Position numbers and translations under genes: made by a program. Shown in pieces: positions 23,301 through 30,418 of a stretch of 64,000 bases of DNA. Where the stretch lies: assembly GCA_021771715.1 (NCBI GenBank), contig JAETOO010000014.1, forward strand, positions 1 through 64,000, written 5' to 3'. A model generated the notes under the pieces. That model saw only the letters and a program-made list of their open reading frames with translations, searched no databases and was not told the origin of the DNA. How positions within the stretch are numbered: position 1 is the first letter of the stretch; each line of letters opens with the position of its first letter. Source of the stretch: Oscillospiraceae bacterium. GTDB lineage: Bacteria; Bacillota; Clostridia; Lachnospirales; Lachnospiraceae.

Positions 23301-24450
23301 ATTCGGAGTGAAGTATACAAGGATATTCCGGGACATCGTAGAAGGCCGGGTGAATATCAAGCATGAAGACTGGGATGCGGTCAACCAGATGATGGATGGA
23401 AAGCTTACACCGTATATCCAGAAAGTGGTTGACGGTGAGATGTCTTCGAAGGATTTGGCGAACGCACTGAAAACGGCAATCAACTCAGTCTACGGTCTTA
23501 CTTCAGCGACGTTTGACAATCCATTCCGCGACAAACGTAACGTAGACAATATTGTAGCGAAGAGAGGAGCACTGTTTATGATCACCTTGAAGCATGAGGT
23601 GCAGAAGCGGGGCTTTGTTGTCGCCCATATTAAGACAGACTCGATCAAGATTCCTGATGCAACACCGGAAATCATTCAGTTTGTCATGGATTTAGGCGAA
23701 AGGTATGGATACACGTTTGAGCACGAGGCGACCTATGATCGGATGTGCTTGGTGAACAAGAGTACATACATTGCCCGGTACGCTACACCTGAGAAATGTA
23801 TGGAACTTTACGGATACGTTCCAGGGGATAATAAAAAGCATGGATGGGAATGGTCGGCAACCGCAGATCAGTTCTCGGTTCCGTATGTGTTCAAGAAACT
23901 ATTCACTCGAGAGTCGATTAAGTTCGAAGATATGTGCGAGGTCAAGTCTGTTCAGACAGCTTTATATTTGGACATGAATGAAAATCTTCCAGATGTGAGC
24001 GGTCTCGAGAAAGAATTATCCAAGGCGGAAGATAAGTACAAGAAGGGTAAGCTTTCTGACATTACCTTCGAAGCAACTTGTGCCGAACTTAACGACAAGA
24101 TTGCAGAAGGACATAACTATCACTTTGTCGGAAAAGTAGGGCAATTCACCCCGATCAAACCTGGTGCCGGCGGCGGTCTACTTATGCGTCAGACGGATCG
24201 AGGGTACAGCGCGGCAGAAGGAACGGTTGGATATCGGTGGATGGAGTCGGAGATGGTTCGATCACTGGGAAAAGAAGACGACATTGACCGGTCTTACTAT
24301 GACAAACTTGTAACTCAAGCCGCTAGCGATATTTCCATTTACGGAGACCTCGAATGGTTTGTTTCAGACGATCCGTATATTGGTCCGAAGTTTGAACTTG
24401 GCGAGTATATAAATCATCCGGTTTACGAAGAAGCGCTTCCATTCGACTGA
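20308..24450 (+). CDS. Fused SF3 helicase, primase and family-B DNA polymerase
   Basis: One 1380-aa chain seems to carry the replicative enzymes. Residues about 150-330 are an SF3 helicase: Walker A GSVGTGKST (182-190), HDGD near 233, sensor FLIIGTNKP (272-280). Residues about 475-600 fit an archaeo-eukaryotic (PrimPol/AEP) primase: VIDFDIPD with D506 and D508, SGRGIHLHY (538-546), IEIKVF (563-568). Residues about 695-855 are a 3'-5' exonuclease: D702 and E704 in FYDIEVFP, D751, and YCDND ending D843. The rest is family-B polymerase: motif A D984 in LLDIASQHP, motif B KTAINSVYG (1055-1063), motif C IKTDS with D1111. Motif C has Lys where most have Asp (DTDS), but the catalytic second Asp remains. 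AGGA lies near ATG 20308. Confidence 0.85.
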   Translation: MVDFLRISYRTVKGGTVEIYPKFVICRTTDLMIRGGDFYAIWLEEMGLWSTDEQDALRLIDRELDCFMKEHRDKFDCNVRVLYMWDSETGMIDKWHRYCQKQMRDSFHTLDDKLIFSNVETKKEDYASKKLSYPLERGDISAYDKLISTLYSPEERRKIEWAIGAIVCGDSKHIQKFMVLYGSVGTGKSTIISIMEQLFEGYCSVFDAKALGSASNVFALESFKSNPLVAIQHDGDLSRIEDNTRLNSLVSHEIMTVNEKFKSAYSNKFKSFLIIGTNKPVKITDAKSGLIRRLIDVTPSGDRLSKVEYDHVIKQVKFELGAIAYHCQNVYLSNPGMYDSYIPVRMLSASNDFYNFISDAYFRLKEADSVTLKAAWEMYKTYCEDAKVPHPFSQRVFKEELQNYFREFRDRDQLADGTRVRSNFVGFLSEKFMAPDQTVEETAPYRIEFGGYPSMFDSTCAGCIAQYATENETPMKPWDKVSTTLSDLDTSKLHYAKVPENHIVIDFDIPDENGEKCYERNLEAASKWPPTYAELSKSGRGIHLHYIYTGDVSKLNRVYADHIEIKVFSGKSSLRRKLTKCNNLPIATISSGLPLKGDKKMINFDSVRSEKGLRTQIKRNLNKEIHAATKPSMDFIYKILEDAYASGLHYDVTDMRGAVLAFAANSTHQADYCIKLVNRMKFKSDEASEPDKDEYDKLVFYDIEVFPNLLLVNWKIEGEDKPVVRMINPSPAEIERLLKFRLVGFNCRRYDNHIVYARLMGYTVEQIYKLSQRIISGDRDAFFGEAYNVSYTDVYDFASSVNKKSLKKLEIEMGIHHQELGLPWDQPVPEELWEKVAEYCDNDVIATEAAFHYLKADWTARQILADLAGMTVNDTTNSLTTRIIFGGNKHPQDQFRYRNLAEPVYDLDDETMEFLNEACPGMTVEPFGEEESLLPYFPGYKFENGVSTYMDFNENNPNPLYRKVGEGGCVYAEPGMYGNVALLDIASQHPHSAIAECLFGVKYTRIFRDIVEGRVNIKHEDWDAVNQMMDGKLTPYIQKVVDGEMSSKDLANALKTAINSVYGLTSATFDNPFRDKRNVDNIVAKRGALFMITLKHEVQKRGFVVAHIKTDSIKIPDATPEIIQFVMDLGERYGYTFEHEATYDRMCLVNKSTYIARYATPEKCMELYGYVPGDNKKHGWEWSATADQFSVPYVFKKLFTRESIKFEDMCEVKSVQTALYLDMNENLPDVSGLEKELSKAEDKYKKGKLSDITFEATCAELNDKIAEGHNYHFVGKVGQFTPIKPGAGGGLLMRQTDRGYSAAEGTVGYRWMESEMVRSLGKEDDIDRSYYDKLVTQAASDISIYGDLEWFVSDDPYIGPKFELGEYINHPVYEEALPFD

Positions 24451-24452
24451 TT

Positions 24453-24478
24453 CGCGAGAAAAACACCGTCTGTAATGA
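24453..24478 (+). promoter_or_regulatory. 26-bp phage motif, copy 10
   Basis: CGCGAG, N4, ACA, N4, CTGTAATGA; starts 3 bases after the polymerase stop and ends 15 bases before ATG 24494. Confidence 0.8.
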
Positions 24479-24493
24479 AGGAGGTGTAACAAG

Positions 24494-24658
24494 ATGGAAA
24501 AAGCTAAAGGTATCATTATCTATGCGCTGTCCGTGTTATTGGCTTTTATTACTGGATTTGCATTAACGGTAATATGGCTGGTAAGCGGTGTGTGTAGTGC
24601 AGTGAGCGAATCGAAAAGACCGAGTTACAGATCATATTATGACAAGAAAGAGTCCTAA
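24494..24658 (+). CDS. 54-aa membrane microprotein, cassette gene
   Basis: GAAGGAGGTG before ATG. One long TM helix (IIIYALSVLLAFITGFALTV) and a Ser/Arg/Tyr-rich tail that ends Lys-Glu-Ser with the TAA in the terminator loop. Unknown function. Confidence 0.78.
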   Translation: MEKAKGIIIYALSVLLAFITGFALTVIWLVSGVCSAVSESKRPSYRSYYDKKES

Positions 24659-24677
24659 CATGGGCTCTTTTTATTTT
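24650..24677 (+). terminator. Stop-in-loop terminator
   Basis: GAGTCC, loop TAACAT, GGGCTC, TTTTTATTTT; the loop TAA ends the gene. Confidence 0.92.
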
Positions 24678-24699
24678 GTAGAAAAGGAGAATAAAAATC

Positions 24700-25200
24700 A
24701 TGGCAGGAAGAGTAGCAAACAATTTGGTAATCGAAGGAGCACGTATTATTTTCAGGAATTTTGCAGGCCGGGAGAAACAGAACTGCGGTCGTGTTATTAA
24801 CCGGGCAGGTGATCGGAATTTCTGCGTTATCATTGAGGATCCCGACCAGGCGGAACAGCTTGCCAACAGCGGGTGGAATATCAAGATACTAGCGCCGAGA
24901 GAAGAGGGGGATGAACCAAGGTTTTATGTTCAGATCAAGGTAGCGTATGACAACATTCCACCTAAGATCTTCATGGTTACCAGAAAGGCAAAGACACTTC
25001 TGGACGAGGAGTCGGTTGAATCACTGGATTACGCTGAGATCCGTAACGTGGATCTGGTTATCCGGCCGTACAACTGGACTGTCAATGGTAAAAGCGGCGT
25101 GAAAGGGTATGTGAAGAACATGTATGTTACGATCGAAGAGGACGAGTTCGCCGAGAAGTATGCGGACGAAGAGTTTCCGGGCGAGGTTCCGTTCCGGTAA
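24700..25200 (+). CDS. Probable phage single-stranded DNA-binding protein
   Basis: A 166-aa soluble, acidic protein of mixed strands, with [47 protein letters not shown] and [16 protein letters not shown], and an acidic C-terminal tail ([14 protein letters not shown]) as in SSB-type proteins. I recall this family as the ssDNA-binding protein beside primase-polymerases in gut phages; position directly after the polymerase supports it. AAAGGAG before ATG. It has no motif copy, so it likely depends on readthrough of the terminator 25 bases upstream. Confidence 0.6.
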   Translation: MAGRVANNLVIEGARIIFRNFAGREKQNCGRVINRAGDRNFCVIIEDPDQAEQLANSGWNIKILAPREEGDEPRFYVQIKVAYDNIPPKIFMVTRKAKTLLDEESVESLDYAEIRNVDLVIRPYNWTVNGKSGVKGYVKNMYVTIEEDEFAEKYADEEFPGEVPFR

Positions 25201-25214
25201 AATGTGTGTGACAA

Positions 25215-25250
25215 GAGCTCAGGTTGAATGACTTGGGCTCTTTATATTTT
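25215..25250 (+). terminator. Intrinsic terminator
   Basis: GAGCTCAGGT can pair with ACTTGGGCTC across a short loop, then TTTATATTTT. Confidence 0.65.
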
Positions 25251-25267
25251 GAAAGGAGATCAAATAA

Positions 25268-25957
25268 ATGAGTTTAGTAGATTGGGCAGAGAGAGAGGTT
25301 GCACTTGCTTGCAAACGTGAGAATCCTGACAGAAAGGAAGGCGAGTTTGACTACGGTTGTGCTTGTTATGAAAGCGCGTTGAAGGCTTTTAAGAGCTTAT
25401 GCGAAGACGGGCACAGCGGATTTAGCATCAGCATGACGAAGCATATTTTGAATCAGCTTATCGACAAGCGGCCGTTGACGCCAATTCGGGAGGATAATGT
25501 CGATTGGCGGTTTTGCTACACAAAAGACGATGACGGTTCGTCGGTATATCGGTGTGATCGAATGAGTTCTTTGTTTAAAACAATTCATCCAGATGGAACT
25601 GTAACTTATTCAGATAACAATTCTTATTACTGTGTTGATGTAGGTAATCCTAATGCCAGCTATCACTCCTGGCTGGTGGCTAGGATTATAGAAGAAATGT
25701 TTCCGATCACAATGCCATACTTGCCAGGTAATCCGGTTAAAGTGGTGTGCGAAGATTTCCTGACTGATCCGAGAAATGGCGCTTTTGATACCAGGGGAAT
25801 TCTCTATGCCGTTAAACCTGACGGAGAGAAAATTCAGATCGCCAGATATTTCAAGAAAGCAGAATGTGATTTTGTCGAGATTAGTGTCGACGAGTATGAA
25901 GAACGCCGGAAGATGGCTATGAGGAGGATGACCGTGAATGAAAATACTGACGAATAA
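25268..25957 (+). CDS. Conserved phage hypothetical protein (229 aa)
   Basis: Begins SLVDWAEREVALACKREN; the middle holds a domain with THPDG-like turns (IHPDGTVTYSDNNSYYCVD) and the end DPRNGAFDTRGILYAVKPDG, which I recall from other Clostridia phages. No catalytic motif identified. AAAGGAG before ATG. It overlaps the next gene by 20 bases. Confidence 0.75.
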   Translation: MSLVDWAEREVALACKRENPDRKEGEFDYGCACYESALKAFKSLCEDGHSGFSISMTKHILNQLIDKRPLTPIREDNVDWRFCYTKDDDGSSVYRCDRMSSLFKTIHPDGTVTYSDNNSYYCVDVGNPNASYHSWLVARIIEEMFPITMPYLPGNPVKVVCEDFLTDPRNGAFDTRGILYAVKPDGEKIQIARYFKKAECDFVEISVDEYEERRKMAMRRMTVNENTDE

Positions 25958-26240
25958 GGAACGAGACGAGATATTGAGCAAACTTGAAACATGCCAGAAA
26001 CTCGTTTTTGATTGTGTAACGGAAAATATGGCATGGAGCATGATTATGAGCCGATTGAACGATATTGCTTATACGGTTGGTGGGCTTGCCGGAGCAAACA
26101 TGATGCATGACGTCGTAATAAACAAAGTAAAAAGTCAGGGTAGAGCACTTCACGAAAATCAGTCTACAATTACGCAGACGGTTGACAAGACCGAATGGAA
26201 AATAGAATCGTCCAACACTGACGGAAAGGAAATCTTATGA
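25938..26240 (+). CDS. Hypothetical phage protein (100 aa)
   Basis: Helical; DEILSKLETCQKLVFDC then NDIAYTVGGLAGANMMHD. No family recognised. It starts inside the previous gene behind AGGAGGATG and overlaps the next start by 4 bases, so it is translationally coupled on both sides. Confidence 0.72.
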   Translation: MKILTNKERDEILSKLETCQKLVFDCVTENMAWSMIMSRLNDIAYTVGGLAGANMMHDVVINKVKSQGRALHENQSTITQTVDKTEWKIESSNTDGKEIL

Positions 26241-26401
26241 ACGGCGATAATTTGGTAATGGTAGATTTTGAGAAATACTGTAAGACTTGCAAGTATGAGA
26301 AGCTGGCCGAGAGTGTGGATCCATGTAACGAGTGTCTGGAGGTTCCGATGAACGAGGCAACTGATAAACCTTATATGTGGGAGGAGAAAAATGAGTTGTA
26401 G
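26237..26401 (+). CDS. Small Cys4 zinc-binding protein (54 aa)
   Basis: Four cysteines in CKTCKYEKLAE and DPCNECLEV form a compact zinc site. ATG overlaps the preceding stop (ATGA), behind AAAGGA, and the end overlaps the next start at 26391. Small Cys4 proteins of this pattern occur widely in phage early regions; function unknown. Confidence 0.75.
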   Translation: MNGDNLVMVDFEKYCKTCKYEKLAESVDPCNECLEVPMNEATDKPYMWEEKNEL

Positions 26402-26801
26402 ATACAAAGAGGAATGTCCGAGTTACAGTGGTTGGTGCGAAGGACCGAAACAGGATTTCTCACGATGCGTAGAATTTCTCATCCATGCCCATGAAAGCGA
26501 AAAGGAGAAAAAGAACAAGACAATGAGTAAAGGACTTACTATGACTGTAGAGCATGAGACTCGTGTTTGTAAAGTTGGTGACCGATTCGGATATTTCCAT
26601 TGCTGGGAGCATTTTTCAAAACCACTTGAAGCAGGTCTGTTGGCAGGAGGAGCTCCTGCTGGTGTATTCAGTAAGGTATTCGGAATTGTAGAGTTTGAAG
26701 ACGGTGTCGAGCGGATTGACCCCAGCGATATTCATTTCTGTGACGAGGAGAATAAATCGCTGCAGGAGCTGAATCAGGTGATTAAATGTCAATCGAGTTG
26801 A
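26391..26801 (+). CDS. Hypothetical Cys-rich phage protein (136 aa)
   Basis: The N-terminal 30 residues hold cysteines in CRYKEECPSYSGWCEG and CVEF that could bind metal. The C-terminal domain (VCKVGDRFGYFHCWEH, then GIVEFEDGVERIDPSDIHFCD) looks like a small beta-rich fold. GGGAGGAG before ATG. Ends 16 bases into the helicase gene. Confidence 0.72.
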   Translation: MSCRYKEECPSYSGWCEGPKQDFSRCVEFLIHAHESEKEKKNKTMSKGLTMTVEHETRVCKVGDRFGYFHCWEHFSKPLEAGLLAGGAPAGVFSKVFGIVEFEDGVERIDPSDIHFCDEENKSLQELNQVIKCQSS

Positions 26802-27964
26802 GAGGTTATCAGTTGGATGCCGTATCCAGGATGAAAAACGGCTGTATATTATGTGGCGGGGTCGGATCGGGTAAGTCTCGAACGGCCCTTGCTTATTATT
26901 TTCAACAGCAGGGCGGAGGTCTCGAACCTTATTCTCCGATGAAAAAGACCAAAGATTTGTACATTATCACGACGGCCAGAAAGCGGGATACGTTTGAATG
27001 GGAGCGAGAGACGCTTCCTTTTGTTTTACCGGCAGTTACGGTGGACTCTTGGAACAATATAAAGAAGTATAAGGATGTGACTGATTCATTCTTTATATTT
27101 GACGAGCAGCGGGTAGTTGGCTCAGGAACTTGGGTAAAATCATTCCTGAAGATCGCCAAAAGGAATGAATGGATCCTGTTATCTGCGACGCCGGGCGATT
27201 CGTGGACGGATTATATTCCGGTATTTATAGCGAATGGGTTTTACAAAAACCGTACGGAGTTCACTCGAGAGCATATTGTGTACAGCCGTTTCAGCAAATA
27301 TCCGAAAGTTGACCGATATTTGAATACGAAGAGGTTGATAAGACTTAGGGATAGCATTCTTGTGGATATGGATTTCCAGAGGGAGACGATCGCACACCAT
27401 GAGGATATTTATTGCCGTTATGATACTTCCATGTACAAGAGTGTCATTCGTAATCGTTGGGATATTTTTAAGAAAGAGCCGATTCAGCAAGCTTCTGGGT
27501 TGTGCTATGTACTCCGGAGACTTGTAAATTCGGATGAATCAAGACAGACTGCTTTGCTGGAGCTATACGAGAAGCATCCAAGAATGATTATATTTTACAA
27601 CTTCGATTACGAGCTTGAGATTTTGAAAGGGGTGGATTATGGAAACGATGTCGATATTGCTGAGTGGAACGGGCATGCACACCAGCCAATCCCCGATAGT
27701 GATAGATGGGTCTACCTCGTTCAATATAATGCTGGCGCTGAGGGATGGAACTGTATTAGGACCGATACCATCGTCTTCTATTCACAGAATTACAGTTATA
27801 AAATCATGCAGCAATCTGCCGGACGAATTGACAGGCTGAATACGCCATATACAGATCTGTACTACTATCACCTGAAGAGCAGGAGTGGTATTGATCTGGC
27901 AATCAGTAAAGCATTGAGAGACAAGAAGAAATTCAACGAAAGGAAGTTTGCGAAATGGGACTGA
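26786..27964 (+). CDS. SF2-type DNA helicase
   Basis: A 392-aa superfamily 2 helicase of the phage type, likely unwinding or remodelling DNA during replication or recombination. Motifs: LRGYQLDAV (Q-like), Walker A GGVGSGKS (24-31), TTARKR (Ia), DEQR as DExH-box variant (106-109), SAT (133-135), and a C-terminal domain with QYNAGAEGWNCIRTDT and QQSAGRIDRLNTPY (motif VI with Arg fingers). The start overlaps the upstream gene. Its last codons are repeated about 1.1 kb downstream, near 29011-29066. Confidence 0.88.
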   Translation: MSIELRGYQLDAVSRMKNGCILCGGVGSGKSRTALAYYFQQQGGGLEPYSPMKKTKDLYIITTARKRDTFEWERETLPFVLPAVTVDSWNNIKKYKDVTDSFFIFDEQRVVGSGTWVKSFLKIAKRNEWILLSATPGDSWTDYIPVFIANGFYKNRTEFTREHIVYSRFSKYPKVDRYLNTKRLIRLRDSILVDMDFQRETIAHHEDIYCRYDTSMYKSVIRNRWDIFKKEPIQQASGLCYVLRRLVNSDESRQTALLELYEKHPRMIIFYNFDYELEILKGVDYGNDVDIAEWNGHAHQPIPDSDRWVYLVQYNAGAEGWNCIRTDTIVFYSQNYSYKIMQQSAGRIDRLNTPYTDLYYYHLKSRSGIDLAISKALRDKKKFNERKFAKWD

Positions 27965-28110
27965 GTACGCAATTTGAAAAGGCGGGAGAAATAATGGATT
28001 GGGATAAAGCTGAAAATTATTTAAACATGCTTATCGAAGAATACAAATCAATCGGATGTACTGGGTTATTTGCGCTATCGCTTACTTTAATTCCCCTTAA
28101 AATAGATTAG
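27955..28110 (+). CDS. Hypothetical 51-aa protein, overlaps helicase end
   Basis: ATG 27955 overlaps the helicase stop, with GAAAGGAAG 9 bases upstream. Begins MGLSTQFEKAGEIM, similar to the start of the 28213 protein (MGLSPEFEQDLM), so it looks like a truncated or diverged relative behind the same leader sequence. Unknown function. Confidence 0.55.
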   Translation: MGLSTQFEKAGEIMDWDKAENYLNMLIEEYKSIGCTGLFALSLTLIPLKID

Positions 28111-28212
28111 ATAAAGGGGAACGAACCGAAAGTTTGTACAATGAAATTATGGAATGCGAATAAACAACGAAAGGAAGTTTGCAAAGTTTGACAGAAATGA
28201 GGTGAAAATGAA

Positions 28213-28533
28213 ATGGGATTGAGTCCAGAATTTGAGCAGGACTTAATGCATAACTTTATAGACGCTATACAGAGACGTCGTGATAATTTAATATTTAATG
28301 CTTTTGAACATTGCGGATATAGTAGAGAGTGGTTACTGAATAACATTAATCGAGTGTCAAGGACGTTAGTGCCGCAACACAATGGTCAATACAATATTGA
28401 GATATATTCAGTGGATGGCGTGGATTTGTTTAGGATATGGAATGAGAATACGTCTACCACTGAAACGGAATTAATTGTTCGTGTTTGTGTTGAATATTTG
28501 AGTAAGGAAGGAAGTTTGAAAAATGGCAAATAA
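28213..28533 (+). CDS. Hypothetical phage protein (106 aa)
   Basis: AT-rich gene. Begins MGLSPEFEQDLMHNF and contains RNDNL-like charged helices and a beta-rich end (QYNIEIYSVDGVDLFRIW). GAGGTGAAA before ATG. About 50 bases upstream is another copy of the helicase-end leader (AACGAAAGGAAGTTTGC). Unknown function. Confidence 0.65.
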   Translation: MGLSPEFEQDLMHNFIDAIQRRRDNLIFNAFEHCGYSREWLLNNINRVSRTLVPQHNGQYNIEIYSVDGVDLFRIWNENTSTTETELIVRVCVEYLSKEGSLKNGK

Positions 28534-28809
28534 AAAGTTTGCATATTAGCCTCTTTGTCGCAGCAATCAGATATCGAAAAAGCTGTCGACCATTATAATA
28601 AATTGTACGGGACTCTTGTCGATTATCCAATGGAACAGCCTAATAAAACTCTACTAGAGATTGATATTGACTATATGTACAGGATCGCTTCGGCGGATAA
28701 GATTGTTGCCGTTCCTAAACCTGATGGAAGTTTTGGAGAGTCTGTTACTTATGAAATGGCTTTTGCAAAGTTCTTAGGCAAAGATGTAGGAGTATATTAT
28801 CCAGTTTAG
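28523..28809 (+). pseudogene. Frameshifted nucleoside-deoxyribosyltransferase-like gene
   Basis: ATG 28523 opens MANKKFAY then stops at TAG 28547. Reading on in the -1 frame from 28546 gives LASLSQQSDIEKAVDHYN, then DKIVAVPKPDGSFGESVTYE and MAFAKFLGKDVGVYYPV, the pattern of small N-deoxyribosyltransferase-fold phage proteins. Restoring one T after 28546 would join the two parts into a 95-aa protein. There is no classical slippery heptamer, so a simple deletion is likelier than programmed frameshifting. The downstream piece could still be made from TTG 28555. Confidence 0.55.
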
Positions 28810-28825
28810 AAAGGAAGCTTGTGAA

Positions 28826-29002
28826 GTGACGAAATCGAAAATCGAAATGATATCTATATCAAAGAAAGAATTCAATAAAATAGTCAATCAGGCATATATT
28901 GAAGGATACGATTCAGGTAGACGGGCGGAAAAACTTGAAAATTTATTATCAAATGTAACCCCTAATGAAATAAGAGCAGTTTTCGGTTTACAGCCTATTT
29001 GA
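28826..29002 (+). CDS. Hypothetical 58-aa protein
   Basis: GTG 28826 behind AAAGGAAG. Contains EFNKIVNQAYIEGYDSGRRA and ends NEIRAVFGLQPI. Soluble, helical. AT-rich like its neighbours between the two copies of the helicase-end repeat. Unknown function. Confidence 0.55.
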   Translation: MTKSKIEMISISKKEFNKIVNQAYIEGYDSGRRAEKLENLLSNVTPNEIRAVFGLQPI

Positions 29003-29010
29003 AGCAATTT

Positions 29011-29066
29011 AACGATAAGTAAAGCGTTGATAGATAAGAAAAAATTCAATGAAAGGAAGTTTGCGA
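29011..29066 (+). repeat. Partial copy of the helicase gene 3' end
   Basis: About 56 bases closely match 27903-27958 of the helicase gene and translate as SKALIDKKKFNERKFAKWE against SKALRDKKKFNERKFAKWD. No gene body precedes it. It supplies the AAAGGAAG ribosome site of the 29068 gene. This suggests that the 27.96-29.01 kb genes were inserted or duplicated behind the helicase. Confidence 0.8.
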
Positions 29067-29067
29067 A

Positions 29068-29274
29068 ATGGGAATGAGTAATCTAACAACTGTTATGAGT
29101 AATTTGGGGGTTAGCGCGGAACAAGCGTGTTTTGCTATAAAGGATTTGTCAGCTCATATTCCTCCTTTTACAGAAGAAGACATCGAGAGGATTAAAATAA
29201 ATCCTTCGTTATCTATTGTTAGCAGAATCCGGATTATTAAACAGATGAGAAAACAAATGCGAGGTGAGAGTTGA
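29068..29274 (+). CDS. Hypothetical phage protein (68 aa)
   Basis: Starts within the repeated helicase-end sequence, behind GAAAGGAAG. Helical, with MSNLGVSAEQACFAIKDL and a basic C-terminus (IIKQMRKQMRGES). Stops directly before ATG 29275. Unknown function. Confidence 0.65.
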   Translation: MGMSNLTTVMSNLGVSAEQACFAIKDLSAHIPPFTEEDIERIKINPSLSIVSRIRIIKQMRKQMRGES

Positions 29275-29466
29275 ATGAGATTAGACCCACGTCACGAGTT
29301 CCTGTTGCACATGACTGATCAACAGGCTGCGGATATTTTAAAGAGATTGGTAGCTCAAACAAGGACTCCCAGAGCAAATGGGAAGTCGTCTAGTCACGCT
29401 GCTATTGAAATAGCATTTGGAAAAGCGATTAAGGCGCTGGAAGAAAGGGAACATTCGCAAAAATAA
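29275..29466 (+). CDS. Hypothetical phage protein (63 aa)
   Basis: ATG adjoins the previous stop; GAGGTGAGAG lies upstream. Contains DPRHEFLLHMTDQQAADILK and a basic middle. Its final codons overlap motif copy 11. Unknown function. Confidence 0.65.
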   Translation: MRLDPRHEFLLHMTDQQAADILKRLVAQTRTPRANGKSSSHAAIEIAFGKAIKALEEREHSQK

Positions 29467-29481
29467 CATAGCCTATAATGA
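29456..29481 (+). promoter_or_regulatory. 26-bp phage motif, copy 11, followed by hairpin
   Basis: CGCAAA, N4, ACA, N4, CTATAATGA, containing a perfect TATAAT. Immediately after it, AAGGATGGTGTATAC (29482-29496) can pair with GTATATCAGTCCTT (29502-29515), a hairpin that could attenuate transcription before the 29553 gene. Confidence 0.75.
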
Positions 29482-29552
29482 AAGGATGGTGTATACTATT
29501 TGTATATCAGTCCTTATCTTAACAGAAAGGGCTTGCTAAAGGAGGCAGGTAA

Positions 29553-29708
29553 ATGGAAGACAACATGAAGGAATTTGTTGCTTACAGTAGAAAACTTTTG
29601 AGAAGTCTGGTGGCGCTCAGAAAGTTATTGGAGAATGGCAAATATGACGAAGCCAAAACAATGCTTGATGAGCTGATCGAGGACACTCAGAAAGACATCG
29701 AAGCGTAA
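29553..29708 (+). CDS. Hypothetical 51-aa helical protein
   Basis: AAAGGAGG before ATG. A short, highly charged helical hairpin (SLVALRKLLENGKYDEAKTM, LDELIEDTQKDIEA). The unusually long 71-base leader from the motif contains a hairpin. Followed by a terminator. Unknown function. Confidence 0.72.
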   Translation: MEDNMKEFVAYSRKLLRSLVALRKLLENGKYDEAKTMLDELIEDTQKDIEA

Positions 29709-29729
29709 CAAGTAATCGGTTGTTGGAAA

Positions 29730-29772
29730 GGACCTGTGGTTGAAAAAATCGCAGGCTCTTTCTTTTTTTTTA
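29730..29772 (+). terminator. Intrinsic terminator
   Basis: GGACCTGTGG pairs imperfectly with CGCAGGCTC, then TTTCTTTTTTTTT. Confidence 0.7.
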
Positions 29773-29794
29773 CATGTGAAAGGAGTTCTGACGT

Positions 29795-30055
29795 ATGAAT
29801 ATAGAAGAGGAAAGAGCAGAGAAGCTCGCAAATGATGTTTTAGAGTTTGTGAATGTGATCGGATTTGACGCGGATACTTTTGCAGAGGTAATCTCTCGAG
29901 GACACAAGACACTACAGCAGTCTACTATGCGGCTTTTTATCACTACCATCCGTAAAATGGCAGAAGTAACACCAGATGCCAGAAACGCTGCTACAGTTGA
30001 TCTGGCTAAGATGATCGCAGAGATCGCGGATGATTATTCGCTGCCTCTTATTTAA
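29795..30055 (+). CDS. Hypothetical phage protein (86 aa)
   Basis: Soluble, helical: ERAEKLANDVLEFVNVIGF and RLFITTIRKMAEVTPDARN. AAAGGAG before ATG. I recall relatives in Clostridia phages without function. It starts right after a terminator without a motif copy. Confidence 0.7.
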   Translation: MNIEEERAEKLANDVLEFVNVIGFDADTFAEVISRGHKTLQQSTMRLFITTIRKMAEVTPDARNAATVDLAKMIAEIADDYSLPLI

Positions 30056-30084
30056 GGGATCATTTCTATTCTAGGTTAAAAATC

Positions 30085-30110
30085 CGCGAAGAAAACAGAT
30101 CCTATAGTGA
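30085..30110 (+). promoter_or_regulatory. 26-bp phage motif, copy 12
   Basis: CGCGAA, N4, ACA, N4, CTATAGTGA; 17 bases before ATG 30128. Confidence 0.8.
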
Positions 30111-30127
30111 AAGGAGTGTGATGGAAA

Positions 30128-30397
30128 ATGACGATAAAAGATTTTGCCAAACTATATCGGCCGAATGAAGCCTACTTGGAACTGGTTGCACTTGGAGATT
30201 TTGTTAGTTATTTCTGCGGAAAAGATTCGACTACTATTAAGAACGCTTTATTTAGAGGTGGCATAAAAAGTATGTCAGATCTTTATAATGCAGATATCGA
30301 AGATCTCAAGCGATTAAGGGGAATTGGTGGCGGTCGAATAATTAAGGTGAAAGAAATGAAAGATTTCTTAGACAGTCAAGTAAACGAAGAGTCCTAA
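30128..30397 (+). CDS. Helix-hairpin-helix-like protein (89 aa), cassette gene
   Basis: The second half (SMSDLYNADIEDLKRL, then RGIGGGRIIKVKEMKDF) fits a helix-hairpin-helix DNA-binding motif with the GIG hairpin. It may bind DNA non-specifically. AAAGGAG before ATG. Ends Glu-Glu-Ser-stop with the TAA in the terminator loop. Confidence 0.7.
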   Translation: MTIKDFAKLYRPNEAYLELVALGDFVSYFCGKDSTTIKNALFRGGIKSMSDLYNADIEDLKRLRGIGGGRIIKVKEMKDFLDSQVNEES

Positions 30398-30415
30398 CAA
30401 GGGCTCTTTCTTTTT
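30389..30415 (+). terminator. Stop-in-loop terminator
   Basis: GAGTCC, loop TAACAA, GGGCTC, TTTCTTTTT; the loop TAA is the stop. Motif copy 13 starts 4 bases later. Confidence 0.92.
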
Positions 30416-30418
30416 ACC

